Positions 1-7,212 are shown, numbered from the stretch's first letter. The stretch is 30,821 bases of DNA from an uncultured Lachnospiraceae bacterium (GCA_910584205.1 CAJUAA010000046.1:1-30821), one strand, 5' to 3'. Notes: generated by a model from the sequence alone, not told the origin. Numbers and translations are program-made.

Positions 1-388
1 TGTAGCCGCCGTCCACGGAGCCGTCCGCGTGCTCTGTATAGAATTTGGCGTACAGGTAGCCCAGGTCCGCGCCTCCTTCGTCCAGCACCTTCATGGTATA
101 ATACGTGTTGTAGGGCAGCGCGAACTGCAGGTAGGCCATCTCCCCAAAGCTCATGGGAAGGATCCCGTCCGCCTGCATCTCTCCGCTTGTGTTGTTGCGG
201 TTCGCCATGATCTTTCCATCCATCATGATGGATTCCATCCGGCTGTAATCGTAGGCTTCCAGCCCGATTCCCGGAAGCGGGTTCGCCGCTTCGGTCCGCA
301 CCGCCGGAACGGACGTGACGAACACGGCCAGCGCCAGCAGCATGGACAGGAACTGTTTCCATGGTTTTCGCTTTCTTCGTTTGTACAT
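1..388 (-). CDS. Secreted protein of unknown function, N-terminal part only
   Basis: The reading frame starts at an ATG at 386-388 with a GAGGGGAGA ribosome binding site just upstream and stays open for 129 codons to the window edge, so the C-terminus is missing. The first residues are strongly basic (MYKRRKRK), followed by a hydrophobic stretch (FLSMLLALAVFVTSV) and a likely signal peptidase I site near residues 34-36 (TEAAN). The product is therefore probably exported. The mature part seen here has no motif that I recognise. It lies on the same strand as the agr operon, but a strong hairpin separates the two, so it is probably a separate transcript. Its position just downstream of agr makes it a possible quorum-sensing target, which is only a guess. 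Confidence 0.75.
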   Translation of the reverse strand, partial: MYKRRKRKPWKQFLSMLLALAVFVTSVPAVRTEAANPLPGIGLEAYDYSRMESIMMDGKIMANRNNTSGEMQADGILPMSFGEMAYLQFALPYNTYYTMKVLDEGGADLGYLYAKFYTEHADGSVDGGY

Positions 389-490
389 AATCTTTGTCTC
401 CCCTCTGCTTTTTGAACCGAAAATAGCATAATATTTCAGTGTTTACAATATTCATTCCGAAAACTGTCATTTTCAGGCGGAAATTTGCAC

Positions 491-540
491 AAAAAAAGAC
501 CGGTCAAATGAAATTGTCACTTCATTGACCAGCCTTTTTC
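491..540. terminator. Bidirectional intrinsic terminator after agrB
   Basis: An inverted repeat pairs GGTCAAATGAA (502-512) with TTCATTGACC (521-530), with one unpaired base. It is flanked by an A-run at 491-497 and a T-run at 535-539. Read on the minus strand it follows agrB and ends in seven T residues, as expected for rho-independent termination of the agr operon ahead of the secreted-protein gene. Confidence 0.75.
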
Positions 541-563
541 AAAAAGGAATAAGAGTCAAAATG

Positions 564-1148
564 TTATTCTTGCTTTCTCTTGTTTTTGACGACTCCCGCA
601 CAAAGCAGAATCGCCGCTGACAGATGCGCATACAACACCGCAAAACAGATGGAATACATCCGCCGGCAGCAGCAGGCTGTCCATACGACTGTTTCCAGCC
701 CCCATATCACTCTGCTCCGTCTGCCGTAGCGTCTTTTCTCTTCCTCATCCAGCGGTTTTTTCTGATCCGCCACAGGGGCCAGCAGGAACACCGGAACTCC
801 GCTTACGACGGCTGTCACCATTCCCAGAGGAAGCGCCGTATCTTCCGGAACGCTTCCGGACAGGACGCAGACAAGGCAGATCATCAGCGCGGATATGATG
901 GTACACACATTGGAACTGTCCGCATGATGTCCCCCCGCATAAGAGCGCAGCGGTATAAATGCCAGCAGAAACACAGCGACCGTGACATATGCGTGAAACA
1001 AAACCGCCAGAAGTCCGGCAATCAGCAGATTGACCGCCTGCCCGATCAGCAGTTCATACGCATACTGATAAAGTCTCTTTTCTTCTGAAGAAAGGTAATG
1101 GTGTTTGATCTGCCATGCAACCAGCTTTTCTGCCAGTTTCTCGTTCAT
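564..1148 (-). CDS. agrB: AgrB-type peptide-processing membrane endopeptidase
   Basis: AgrB is an integral membrane cysteine protease that removes the C-terminal tail of AgrD and forms the thiolactone ring of the autoinducing peptide. The 194-residue product has the usual family length. It shows several hydrophobic helices and the signature RSYAGGHHADSSNVC, placing the catalytic pair at His75 and Cys82. The 7-residue spacing matches the His77/Cys84 pair of Staphylococcus aureus AgrB. A basic tail (KNKRKQE) ends the protein. The start lies 6 nt after the agrD stop, with only a weak ribosome binding site, which suggests translation coupled to agrD. It is the last gene of the agrA-C-D-B operon and is followed by a terminator. 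Confidence 0.92.
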   Translation of the reverse strand: MNEKLAEKLVAWQIKHHYLSSEEKRLYQYAYELLIGQAVNLLIAGLLAVLFHAYVTVAVFLLAFIPLRSYAGGHHADSSNVCTIISALMICLVCVLSGSVPEDTALPLGMVTAVVSGVPVFLLAPVADQKKPLDEEEKRRYGRRSRVIWGLETVVWTACCCRRMYSICFAVLYAHLSAAILLCAGVVKNKRKQE

Positions 1149-1154
1149 ACCCGC

Positions 1155-1328
1155 CTAAAATTTTCTGAACCGGCGTGCCTCTTCCGGTACCTCCGGCTGA
1201 TGATCCAGCCAGATGCATCCGGCGTTCATATTCTGAATCACCGCCGCCATCGCCAGAGCGTTCAGCGCAAGCATCGTCCAGTTTTTTCCTTTCATCTTTT
1301 TTACCACACTGCGGATTTTTTTACACAT
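1155..1328 (-). CDS. agrD: AgrD-type autoinducing peptide precursor
   Basis: This 57-residue precursor has the three-part AgrD layout. There is an N-terminal amphipathic, basic helix (MCKKIRSVVKKMKGKNW), a hydrophobic middle (LALNALAMAAVIQN), and a core with acidic/basic tail, AGCIWLDHQPEVPEEARRF. The ATG at 1326-1328 is preceded by GAGGAGG, whereas the upstream in-frame extension has no comparable site. By analogy with clostridial AgrD proteins, where C-x-W-[FL]-x is followed by HQP and a PEE tail, the thiolactone ring is probably Cys-Ile-Trp-Leu-Asp, with cleavage before His-Gln-Pro. The N-terminal trimming point cannot be read from sequence. It lies 80 nt after agrC and 6 nt before agrB. 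Confidence 0.9.
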   Translation of the reverse strand: MCKKIRSVVKKMKGKNWTMLALNALAMAAVIQNMNAGCIWLDHQPEVPEEARRFRKF

Positions 1329-1408
1329 ATAGCGTACCTCCTCGTTTGTATTTTTAGATTTAAAATACCTGATTGGCTCCTGAAATTCAAGGCGATTGCC
1401 GAAAAATG

Positions 1409-2719
1409 TCACTTTTTTTCCGTTTTTTGCATATTTGACAAAGCCAGAAGCACCAAAAACTCATTTTGCTCTTCTGTAATGTTAAGCAGCCCGCAGTATT
1501 TTTCTGCCAGTTCGTACACATTTTTCAGACCGAATCCATGCTGCCTTTTATCTGCTTTCGTCGTCTCATAGAGCATTCCCTTTTTCCTGTTCTGATGGCA
1601 AAAGCTGTTTCTGACCTGAAGAATGGACATGGATTCATTGGCTGTCCGGAGATTGACAGACACATATCCGTTCTCACATCCGCCTGCCGCTTCCAGCGCA
1701 TTGTCAATGAGATTTCCAAATATTCTGATCTTATCCGTCTCACTTACAAAGTCCAGCCGTACTCCCGGTTGTATATTTACTTTATATTCTATATTTCTTT
1801 CCCGCGCGGTCTGCGCGCGTTCGGTCAGGACTGCGTTCATGACCGGATCGTCCGTATAAATCCCTTCATCCAGCAGACTTCTTTTTTCCAGCAGTTTTGA
1901 AGCCTCCTCTGACAGTTGTTTTAATGTGCCGGCATTCTCCATGTCCGAAAACTGCCGGATCGTCTGAACAATATGGCGCATCTCGTGAAGATATCCCGCA
2001 TATTCCCGATTTACCTTTTCCATTCTTTTGTAATGGCTCCGTTCCAGCGACGTCTTCAGCTTCAGCATCTCATTTTCCTGAACGGCGTTTTCTGCTTTCA
2101 GCAATCGCTCCACCATCGAGAAATTTACGATATTGCTCGCTATATTCAGGATTCCCCCGATAAAAATACACAGATAATCATAGGGAAACTGCCCTCGCAT
2201 AACAATTCCGTTCAGAAGCAGCAGCACTGCCATCGGCTGTATGAACAGACTTTTTGCATTGGAATAATCCGCGTCCTTCCATGTGTTCCGATGGATCTTT
2301 TTAACTGCCTGTATGACGATAAAGCCAAACAGGTCTTCCATAATCAACACGCAGGACCGTCGGATATCCGTTGACCTGCTGTCTATGCCAAACGTTCTGT
2401 AGACATACTGAAAGACAAATTCCAGAATCGCAAGCAATACAATACAAAACACCGCATACAGCAGGCTGTGCTTCAGGTCTGTACGGAACATCAGCCATGC
2501 ATACAGAACAAAAACAGACAGGGATCCCGCAAGATTCAGATATGGATTTCCCAGACCATTAATCGCATACAGGACAGTTGCGCATCCGACCGCCGCCCCG
2601 TATCGAACGCTTTTCCGTTCTTCGAACACCGGAGACATGGTTTCCAGAAACACATGAAACAAAAAGATCTCGAAGACACAGTTTCCGTACATAATCAGCG
2701 TATACAAAATATCTTCCAT
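1409..2719 (-). CDS. agrC: AgrC-type quorum-sensing histidine kinase
   Basis: This is the membrane receptor for the autoinducing peptide. The 436-residue protein starts with about six hydrophobic segments (residues 5-205) forming the sensor. A coiled linker with the dimerisation and phosphoacceptor region follows, in which His245 sits in LHEMRHIVQTI. A GHKL-type ATPase domain completes it, with the N box at GNLIDNALEAA (335-345) and the G box at HGFGLKNV (394-401). The classic HisKA domain of other kinases is absent, as is usual for the AgrC/HPK10 group. The start is 14 nt downstream of agrA, so the two are cotranscribed and presumably form the sensor-regulator pair reading the product of agrD and agrB. 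Confidence 0.92.
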   Translation of the reverse strand: MEDILYTLIMYGNCVFEIFLFHVFLETMSPVFEERKSVRYGAAVGCATVLYAINGLGNPYLNLAGSLSVFVLYAWLMFRTDLKHSLLYAVFCIVLLAILEFVFQYVYRTFGIDSRSTDIRRSCVLIMEDLFGFIVIQAVKKIHRNTWKDADYSNAKSLFIQPMAVLLLLNGIVMRGQFPYDYLCIFIGGILNIASNIVNFSMVERLLKAENAVQENEMLKLKTSLERSHYKRMEKVNREYAGYLHEMRHIVQTIRQFSDMENAGTLKQLSEEASKLLEKRSLLDEGIYTDDPVMNAVLTERAQTARERNIEYKVNIQPGVRLDFVSETDKIRIFGNLIDNALEAAGGCENGYVSVNLRTANESMSILQVRNSFCHQNRKKGMLYETTKADKRQHGFGLKNVYELAEKYCGLLNITEEQNEFLVLLALSNMQKTEKK

Positions 2720-2733
2720 CCGTGTCCCCCTGC

Positions 2734-3501
2734 TTATTGTCCCTGCATGCGCCAGTATCTGCTGTACTGATCGTCAAATTCTTTTTTTCTGCTTCTTGCA
2801 ATACTCAATATGGTTTCATCCTGCAGACGGACCGCATCCTTCATCCTGGCCGTTATGTAACACACATTGATGATATAGCTTTTCTTTCCATAAACAAACC
2901 CATAATCCTTTAGCTGCTCATAATATTGATCCAGCCTTTCTGCGCTTTTCAGAAAGTACTCTCTTGGTACGTTTTCCTGATTCAGCATCTTGCAGATCTC
3001 CGCTGTCTTTTCCTGCGTCGGATAGATGGCTGTTCCCTTGTTCAAGATGGCAATATACAGAATTTCCTGCGGCCTCAGGACAAATTTCTTTCCTTTATTG
3101 GCAACCGTCAGGCACGGAAGCTTCTGTCTTTTTTCCGCTTCTTTTAATATTTTCCGGAGTTCTGCTTCTGTTTTCTGAGGACAGGCGTCCTTGATCAGAT
3201 ATCTAAATGGGTTTGTTGTGCATATACTGCTGGCAGGATAATCATATGCCGTATAATACACCAGAAGGACGTCCTCGTCTCTGCTGCGTATCTTTTCGGC
3301 AATTTCCGTTCCTTCTTTTTTCCCTTTCATCAGGATATCGAGAAAAATAACATCATACGCTTCATAGCGATCCAGCATGGTTTCGCCATTCAGGAATTCT
3401 CCAAACTCTGCCTTTTGGTCAAACTCCGTATTTCTCAGGATCATCTTTTCCAGCGTTTTTATATCTTCGATACAGTCATCACATATGGCAATCTTCATCA
3501 T
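2734..3501 (-). CDS. agrA: AgrA-type LytTR response regulator
   Basis: The 255-residue protein has an N-terminal receiver domain with acidic pocket Asp8/Asp9 and phosphoacceptor Asp55 in FLDILM. Its C-terminal DNA-binding LytTR domain covers about residues 135-245, with the typical ILYI segment at 147-150 and FVYGKKSYIINVCYI at 202-216. At the usual receiver Lys-Pro site the sequence reads YLIKD, so the lysine (104) is present but the proline is not. Two adjacent ATG codons (3501 and 3498) follow a GGGAGG at 3508-3513; either may be used. It is the first gene of the operon, upstream of agrC, so it probably receives phosphate from AgrC and activates its own operon and distant targets. Confidence 0.92.
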   Translation of the reverse strand: MMKIAICDDCIEDIKTLEKMILRNTEFDQKAEFGEFLNGETMLDRYEAYDVIFLDILMKGKKEGTEIAEKIRSRDEDVLLVYYTAYDYPASSICTTNPFRYLIKDACPQKTEAELRKILKEAEKRQKLPCLTVANKGKKFVLRPQEILYIAILNKGTAIYPTQEKTAEICKMLNQENVPREYFLKSAERLDQYYEQLKDYGFVYGKKSYIINVCYITARMKDAVRLQDETILSIARSRKKEFDDQYSRYWRMQGQ

Positions 3502-3507
3502 TCGCTT

Positions 3508-3536
3508 CCTCCCACATAGGATATTGGCAGATTATA
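3508..3536 (-). promoter_or_regulatory. Probable agr operon -10 element and ribosome binding site
   Basis: On the minus strand a perfect TATAAT lies at 3531-3536, about 30 nt before the agrA start, with GGGAGG at 3508-3513. No good -35 hexamer sits 16-18 nt upstream of the TATAAT, which fits a promoter that needs an activator such as phosphorylated AgrA. No convincing pair of LytTR repeats was identified by eye. Confidence 0.55.
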
Positions 3537-3601
3537 CCATATTTCTCATGATATTTCCTGTTTTATTTTCATTTTCCGCGCCGGTTCGCTTTTGTTTCCC
3601 A

Positions 3602-3661
3602 TATAACAGAATTTTTCATTGTATTTTGTTTCCTTGATGGAAACACTCCTGTTATACAATG
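3602..3661 (+). promoter_or_regulatory. Promoter with interlocking inverted repeats upstream of the HTH gene
   Basis: Three perfect inverted repeats overlap here. GTTTCC (3628-3633) pairs with GGAAAC (3639-3644). CATTGTAT (3617-3624) pairs with ATACAATG (3654-3661). TATAACAG (3602-3609) pairs with CTGTTATA (3649-3656). The last two compete for 3654-3656. A -10-like TATACA lies at 3653-3658. The GTTTCC/GGAAAC dyad covers the -35 region, where a repressor would act, so autoregulation by the HTH protein encoded 24 nt downstream is likely. Control of the divergent agr operon is possible. Confidence 0.6.
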
Positions 3662-3684
3662 AGGAAAACAGCCGGAGGAACACG

Positions 3685-4050
3685 ATGTACGATTTGGGAG
3701 AGATCATCAGGCAGCACCGCCTGGAGCACCATTACACGCAGGAGCAGATGGCAAGGAAAATCAACAAAAGCAAGTCCGCCATATCCAGATATGAAAACGG
3801 CTCCGAGATGCCCTCTCTGGAAGCCCTGATCGACATTGCCATCCTTTTCCATCTGAGCCTGGACCAGCTGGCAGGGCTGGAGAAGAAGGAATCCCTGTCC
3901 ATGGAGGATCTCTCGCCTGCCCAGATCCAGATCCTGAAATCCCTCACGCTGGAATTCCGCGCCGAGATCCGGCGTCCCCGGACGGGCCTCACGCCAAAAC
4001 AGCTGGCGATCCTCAACGACCTGATCATCGAATTCCAGGGTCATTCCTGA
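3685..4050 (+). CDS. XRE-family HTH transcriptional regulator
   Basis: The 121-residue protein has an N-terminal lambda-Cro/C1-type helix-turn-helix domain (residues 4-60), with LGEIIRQHRLEHHYTQEQMA as helices 1-2 and KSKSAISRYENG as the recognition region. A short C-terminal helical segment of unknown function follows. The ATG at 3685 is chosen because GGAGG at 3674-3678 precedes it; an upstream ATG in the same frame at 3619 has no ribosome binding site and lies inside the promoter. It is divergent from the agr operon and sits behind a promoter rich in inverted repeats, so it probably represses itself. Its ligand and wider targets are unknown. Confidence 0.85.
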   Translation: MYDLGEIIRQHRLEHHYTQEQMARKINKSKSAISRYENGSEMPSLEALIDIAILFHLSLDQLAGLEKKESLSMEDLSPAQIQILKSLTLEFRAEIRRPRTGLTPKQLAILNDLIIEFQGHS

Positions 4051-4093
4051 ATTTTATTATGATTTTTTGTGATTTTTTCATAAAAATTCCATG

Positions 4094-4122
4094 TTGATGA
4101 CAGCATCATTTGATTGTATAAT
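4094..4122 (+). promoter_or_regulatory. Sigma-A promoter of the toxin-antitoxin pair
   Basis: TTGATG at 4094-4099 and a perfect TATAAT at 4117-4122 are separated by exactly 17 nt. The antitoxin start follows 66 nt downstream behind an AAGGAG ribosome binding site. Confidence 0.8.
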
Positions 4123-4187
4123 GATAGTCAGAACGGCTGCTCTGTTTCTGTACGCGGTGCAGCACATAGTTAAGGAGATGATAAAAC

Positions 4188-4409
4188 ATGAGTGAGAGAG
4201 AAAAAGCCATGCATCTGTTGGAGGTAATCGATGATGAAAAGATGGTCTATGTAGTCGGAATACTGGAAAATCTCACAGGTTTTGCCAATATCCCAAATGA
4301 AGAAACCGTATCTGCCATAGCAGAAGGAAATGACAGACTTGACGCCGGGACCGGACAACGTTTTGAAGGAACCACAGAAGACTTTTTCCAAAGGCTTCTG
4401 GAGGAATGA
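4188..4409 (+). CDS. RelB/DinJ-like antitoxin
   Basis: This is a 73-residue acidic protein whose start is set by AAGGAGATGATAAAAC before the ATG. It lies directly before a YafQ-type toxin and overlaps its earliest possible start (ATGA at 4406-4409), the classic arrangement of a type II antitoxin. The C-terminal part (NEETVSAIAEGNDRLD to the acidic end EDFFQRLLEE) resembles the toxin-wrapping tails of RelB/DinJ antitoxins. No clear ribbon-helix-helix could be confirmed by eye, and the N-terminus (SEREKAMHLLEVIDDEKMVYV) is helical. Such antitoxins neutralise the toxin by direct contact, and the complex usually represses the operon promoter. The family assignment rests mainly on context. Confidence 0.75.
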   Translation: MSEREKAMHLLEVIDDEKMVYVVGILENLTGFANIPNEETVSAIAEGNDRLDAGTGQRFEGTTEDFFQRLLEE

Positions 4410-4411
4410 AT

Positions 4412-4684
4412 ATGCTGAAGCTGTCAACAACAACCCGATTCAACAAAGACTTAAAACTCTGCCAGAAACGGAACTACAATCTTCAGCTCTTGTTCCGAAT
4501 CGTCAACATACTAAGGATTCCCAAACCATTACCCCCGCAAAACAAAGATCATGATCTGAAAGGAAATTACAGCGGCTGCAGAGAATGCCATATTTCTCCT
4601 GACTGGCTGCTGATTTATCGGATCAAAGATGACGAACTGATGTTATACAGAACCGGAACTCATTCTGATCTGTTTAAAAAATAA
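4412..4684 (+). CDS. yafQ: YafQ-family mRNA interferase toxin
   Basis: The 90-residue product matches the RelE/ParE-superfamily YafQ toxins, ribosome-dependent mRNA endonucleases. The diagnostic C-terminal half is present: DHDLKGNYSGCRECHISPDW, then LLIYRI, then the ending RTGTHSDLF. It includes the His of CHISPDW and the His of THSDLF, which corresponds to the catalytic C-terminal His of Escherichia coli YafQ. The protein appears full length and all key residues are intact. ATG 4412 is preferred because GGAGG (4400-4404) lies 7 nt before it; an ATG at 4406 in the same frame is only 1 nt from that site. It is translationally coupled to the antitoxin. Confidence 0.9.
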   Translation: MLKLSTTTRFNKDLKLCQKRNYNLQLLFRIVNILRIPKPLPPQNKDHDLKGNYSGCRECHISPDWLLIYRIKDDELMLYRTGTHSDLFKK

Positions 4685-4758
4685 ATCTACATATACTCCT
4701 TCCAGATACAAAGCCCCCATGCATTCCTGAATACCCGAACATCCGGTAACATCCGCCC

Positions 4759-4808
4759 AAACAGGAAACCGCCTGCTTTCTTCTTGAAAGCAGACGGTTT
4801 CCTGTTTT
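4759..4808. terminator. Strong bidirectional terminator between convergent genes
   Basis: A roughly 20-bp stem pairs ACAGGAAACCGCCTGCTTTC (4761-4780) with the segment at 4786-4805, with one mismatched pair and a TTCTT loop. T-rich sequence follows on the plus strand (TTTT at 4804-4807) and A-rich sequence precedes it. It lies between the toxin gene and the convergent hydratase gene and can serve both. Confidence 0.85.
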
Positions 4809-4828
4809 GCCGTCTTCGTATCCCGTAC

Positions 4829-7114
4829 TTACACGCGGTTATAATTGATCAGACATCCTTTCAGGATGATCTCCCGCTCTTCCGCGGTCATCTCACCCAG
4901 CTTCAGGGTAAATTCCTGCAGTCCGTCTTTTACCACATAGGCCTTCACTTCCGAAGCGCCGTTCTTCACGGCTTCCGTGATATCCGGAACGAACAGGTAG
5001 TCCCCGTTCCGGAAGGGAAGGGGTCCCTCGTCGATCAGGAACGGCAGCATGCCCCAGTTGATCAGGTTGGAACGGTAACGCTTGGTGGCGTAGCCGTTGG
5101 CGATATTCGCCCAGCCGCCCAGCACCTTCTGGCAGGACGCCGCCTGCTCTCTGGCGGAGCCGTCCCCGGGCTTCACGGCGAAGATCGTACTGCCGACGCC
5201 CGTATTGGTCCTGTCCACATCCGGATAGAGGGTATGGATCGCCCGGAAGACCGGCTTTAACTCCGGTACGGCCTCCGCCGGGCAGTCTCCCGCTTCGATG
5301 GCTTTCTGCGCCGCCTGGACGGCCTTCGCCTTTCCCACATACTCCGGGTCCTTTCGGGAAAGGGTGAATTCCGCCAGCCCCAGCGGGTTGGAACGGTAGG
5401 AGGAGGTCTCCCCGGAGGGGATCAGCTCGTCCGTCGTGGTTACCGGGTCGTGAATCTCGGATACCACCTTCAGGATCAAGTAGGGCGGCAGCGCGCTCAT
5501 GGCCGGCCAGTCTTTGATATTGGGGCCGAAATGGATCTCCACATCCGGCTCCGCTGCTCCTTTGCTGTCGAAGACACGGTTCTCGTAGATCTGCCGGTCG
5601 AAGACGTATTTGGGATTGCGGTACTCGGTATCCAGCTCCGTAGCCGCGGTCAGATAGCCCTTGTTGGCCGCCGTGGCCGCGATGGAACGGGCGTCCATCA
5701 GCGCCACCGACGCGATCTGTCCGCTCTGGAGCTTGGAGCCTTCCCGGTTGGGGAAGTTCCTGGTGGAATGGCGGATGCTGAAGCCGTTGTTGGACGGCGT
5801 ATCTCCGGCTCCGAAGCACGGGCCGCAGAAGGCGGTTTTCAGGACGGCTCCGGTCTGCATGAGCATGGCCGCCGAACCGTTTTTCACCAGTTCCATATAG
5901 ACCGGCATGGAAGCCGGGTAGACGCTCAGGGTAAATTCATCCGCTCCGATGCTCTTTCCGTTCAGGATATCCGCCGCGGCGCATATATTTTCAAAGCCGC
6001 CTCCGGCGCATCCGGCGATGATTCCCTGGTCCACATACAGCCTTCCGTCGCGGACCTTGTTCCGGAGGGAGAATTCCACCTGGTCTCCCAGGCTCACCTT
6101 TGCCCGCGCCTCGCAGTCCGCAAGGATCTCGGACAGGTTCGCGTTCAGCTCCTCGATGGTATAGGCGTTGCTCGGATGGAAGGGCATGGCGATCATGGGA
6201 CGGATCTGACTTAAGTCCACCTGGATCATGCCGTCGTAATACGCCACGCTGCCCGGATTCAGTTCTTTGTAGTCTTCGCTTCTACCGTGGATCTCGTAGA
6301 ATTCCCGGATCGCCTCGTCGGTCTTCCAGATGGAGGACAGGCAGGTGGTCTCCGTGGTCATCACGTCGATGTCGATCCGGAAGTCGGCGCTTAAGTTCGC
6401 CACGCCGTCTCCGATGAACTCCATGACCTTGTTGTTGACATAGCCGCACTCGAAGACCGCCTTGATGATGGCAAGCGCCACGTCCTGGGGACCTACGCCC
6501 TTCACCGGCGCTCCGGTCAGATACACGCCCACCACGCCCGGCATGGGGATGTCATAGGTCTGGTTCAGCAGCTGCTTCACCAGCTCCGGCCCGCCTTCGC
6601 CCATGGCCATGGTGCCCAGCGCCCCGTAACGGGTATGGCTGTCCGAACCGAGGATCATCTTCCCGCCCCCGGCGAGCATCTCTCTGGCGTACTGATGGAT
6701 CACGGCCTGATGAGGCGGCACGTAGACGCCGCCGTACTTTTTGGCGCAGGAAAGGCCGAACATATGATCGTCCTCGTTGATCGTTCCGCCCACCGCGCAC
6801 AGGCTGTTGTGGCAGTTGGTCAGTACGTAGGGCATGGGAAATCTGGTCAGCCCCGACGCTCTGGCCGTCTGGATGATCCCCACAAACGTAATGTCATGGG
6901 AGGTCAGTTTATCAAACCTGATCCGGAGCTTCTCCATGTTTCCGGACGTGTTGTGTGCTTTCAGGATTCCGTAGGCGATCGTCTGTCTCTTCGCTTCTTC
7001 CTTCGAAGGAACCTGAGCCATCTTTCCCGCCAGTACCGCGGCCGCGTCCGCCTGATCCGGTACGATCTCCATCCCGTTCAGTACATAAGCTCCGCCGTCG
7101 TATAATTTGATCAT
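4829..7114 (-). CDS. Aconitase-family hydratase, YbhJ-like
   Basis: The 761-residue protein has the aconitase fold order: the [4Fe-4S] domains first, then a C-terminal swivel domain containing YRSNLINWGMLPF. The three probable cluster ligands are Cys369 (in IIAGCAGGGFE) and Cys430 and Cys433 (in FCGPCFGAGDTPSN). SIRHSTRNFPNREGS (446-460) matches the substrate-loop region of aconitase (SYNRNFTGRN). LGSDSHTRYGALGTMAMGEG (155-174) is another aconitase signature. It is shorter than AcnA (about 890) and nearer to the uncharacterised E. coli YbhJ type. The substrate is not certain; citrate/isocitrate or another hydroxyacid is possible. ATG 7114 is chosen for its GGAGG, an upstream in-frame start lacking one. 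It is a single-gene unit with its own promoter, and no isocitrate dehydrogenase or citrate synthase lies nearby. Confidence 0.85.
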   Translation of the reverse strand: MIKLYDGGAYVLNGMEIVPDQADAAAVLAGKMAQVPSKEEAKRQTIAYGILKAHNTSGNMEKLRIRFDKLTSHDITFVGIIQTARASGLTRFPMPYVLTNCHNSLCAVGGTINEDDHMFGLSCAKKYGGVYVPPHQAVIHQYAREMLAGGGKMILGSDSHTRYGALGTMAMGEGGPELVKQLLNQTYDIPMPGVVGVYLTGAPVKGVGPQDVALAIIKAVFECGYVNNKVMEFIGDGVANLSADFRIDIDVMTTETTCLSSIWKTDEAIREFYEIHGRSEDYKELNPGSVAYYDGMIQVDLSQIRPMIAMPFHPSNAYTIEELNANLSEILADCEARAKVSLGDQVEFSLRNKVRDGRLYVDQGIIAGCAGGGFENICAAADILNGKSIGADEFTLSVYPASMPVYMELVKNGSAAMLMQTGAVLKTAFCGPCFGAGDTPSNNGFSIRHSTRNFPNREGSKLQSGQIASVALMDARSIAATAANKGYLTAATELDTEYRNPKYVFDRQIYENRVFDSKGAAEPDVEIHFGPNIKDWPAMSALPPYLILKVVSEIHDPVTTTDELIPSGETSSYRSNPLGLAEFTLSRKDPEYVGKAKAVQAAQKAIEAGDCPAEAVPELKPVFRAIHTLYPDVDRTNTGVGSTIFAVKPGDGSAREQAASCQKVLGGWANIANGYATKRYRSNLINWGMLPFLIDEGPLPFRNGDYLFVPDITEAVKNGASEVKAYVVKDGLQEFTLKLGEMTAEEREIILKGCLINYNRV

Positions 7115-7137
7115 AGCCACCTCCAAAACTGTCCGAT

Positions 7138-7212
7138 GCTGCACCCCCGGGGGATGCAGCACCGTCTTTTTCAACTGTATACGATTATACCGTCACATGG
7201 CCCGTTTTTCAA
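7138..7212 (-). promoter_or_regulatory. Hydratase promoter and leader hairpin
   Basis: On the minus strand TTGAAA (7207-7212) and TATAAT (7184-7189) are 17 nt apart, a good sigma-A promoter that overlaps the end of the upstream kinase gene. The leader then contains an 11-bp GC-rich hairpin (7138-7160: GCTGCA arms around CCCCC/GGGGG) just before the ribosome binding site. Few T residues follow it, so it could be a weak terminator of the kinase transcript or a leader structure of the hydratase mRNA. Confidence 0.65.

Noticed and set aside
430..470. LytTR (AgrA) binding repeat upstream of the secreted-protein gene
   Set aside because: A single ACAGTT occurs on the minus strand, but no second copy at the expected 12-13 nt spacing, so an AgrA site is not supported.
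4406..4411. ATG 4406 as start of the YafQ-type toxin
   Set aside because: GGAGG ends only 1 nt before it; ATG 4412 in the same frame has normal 7-nt spacing.
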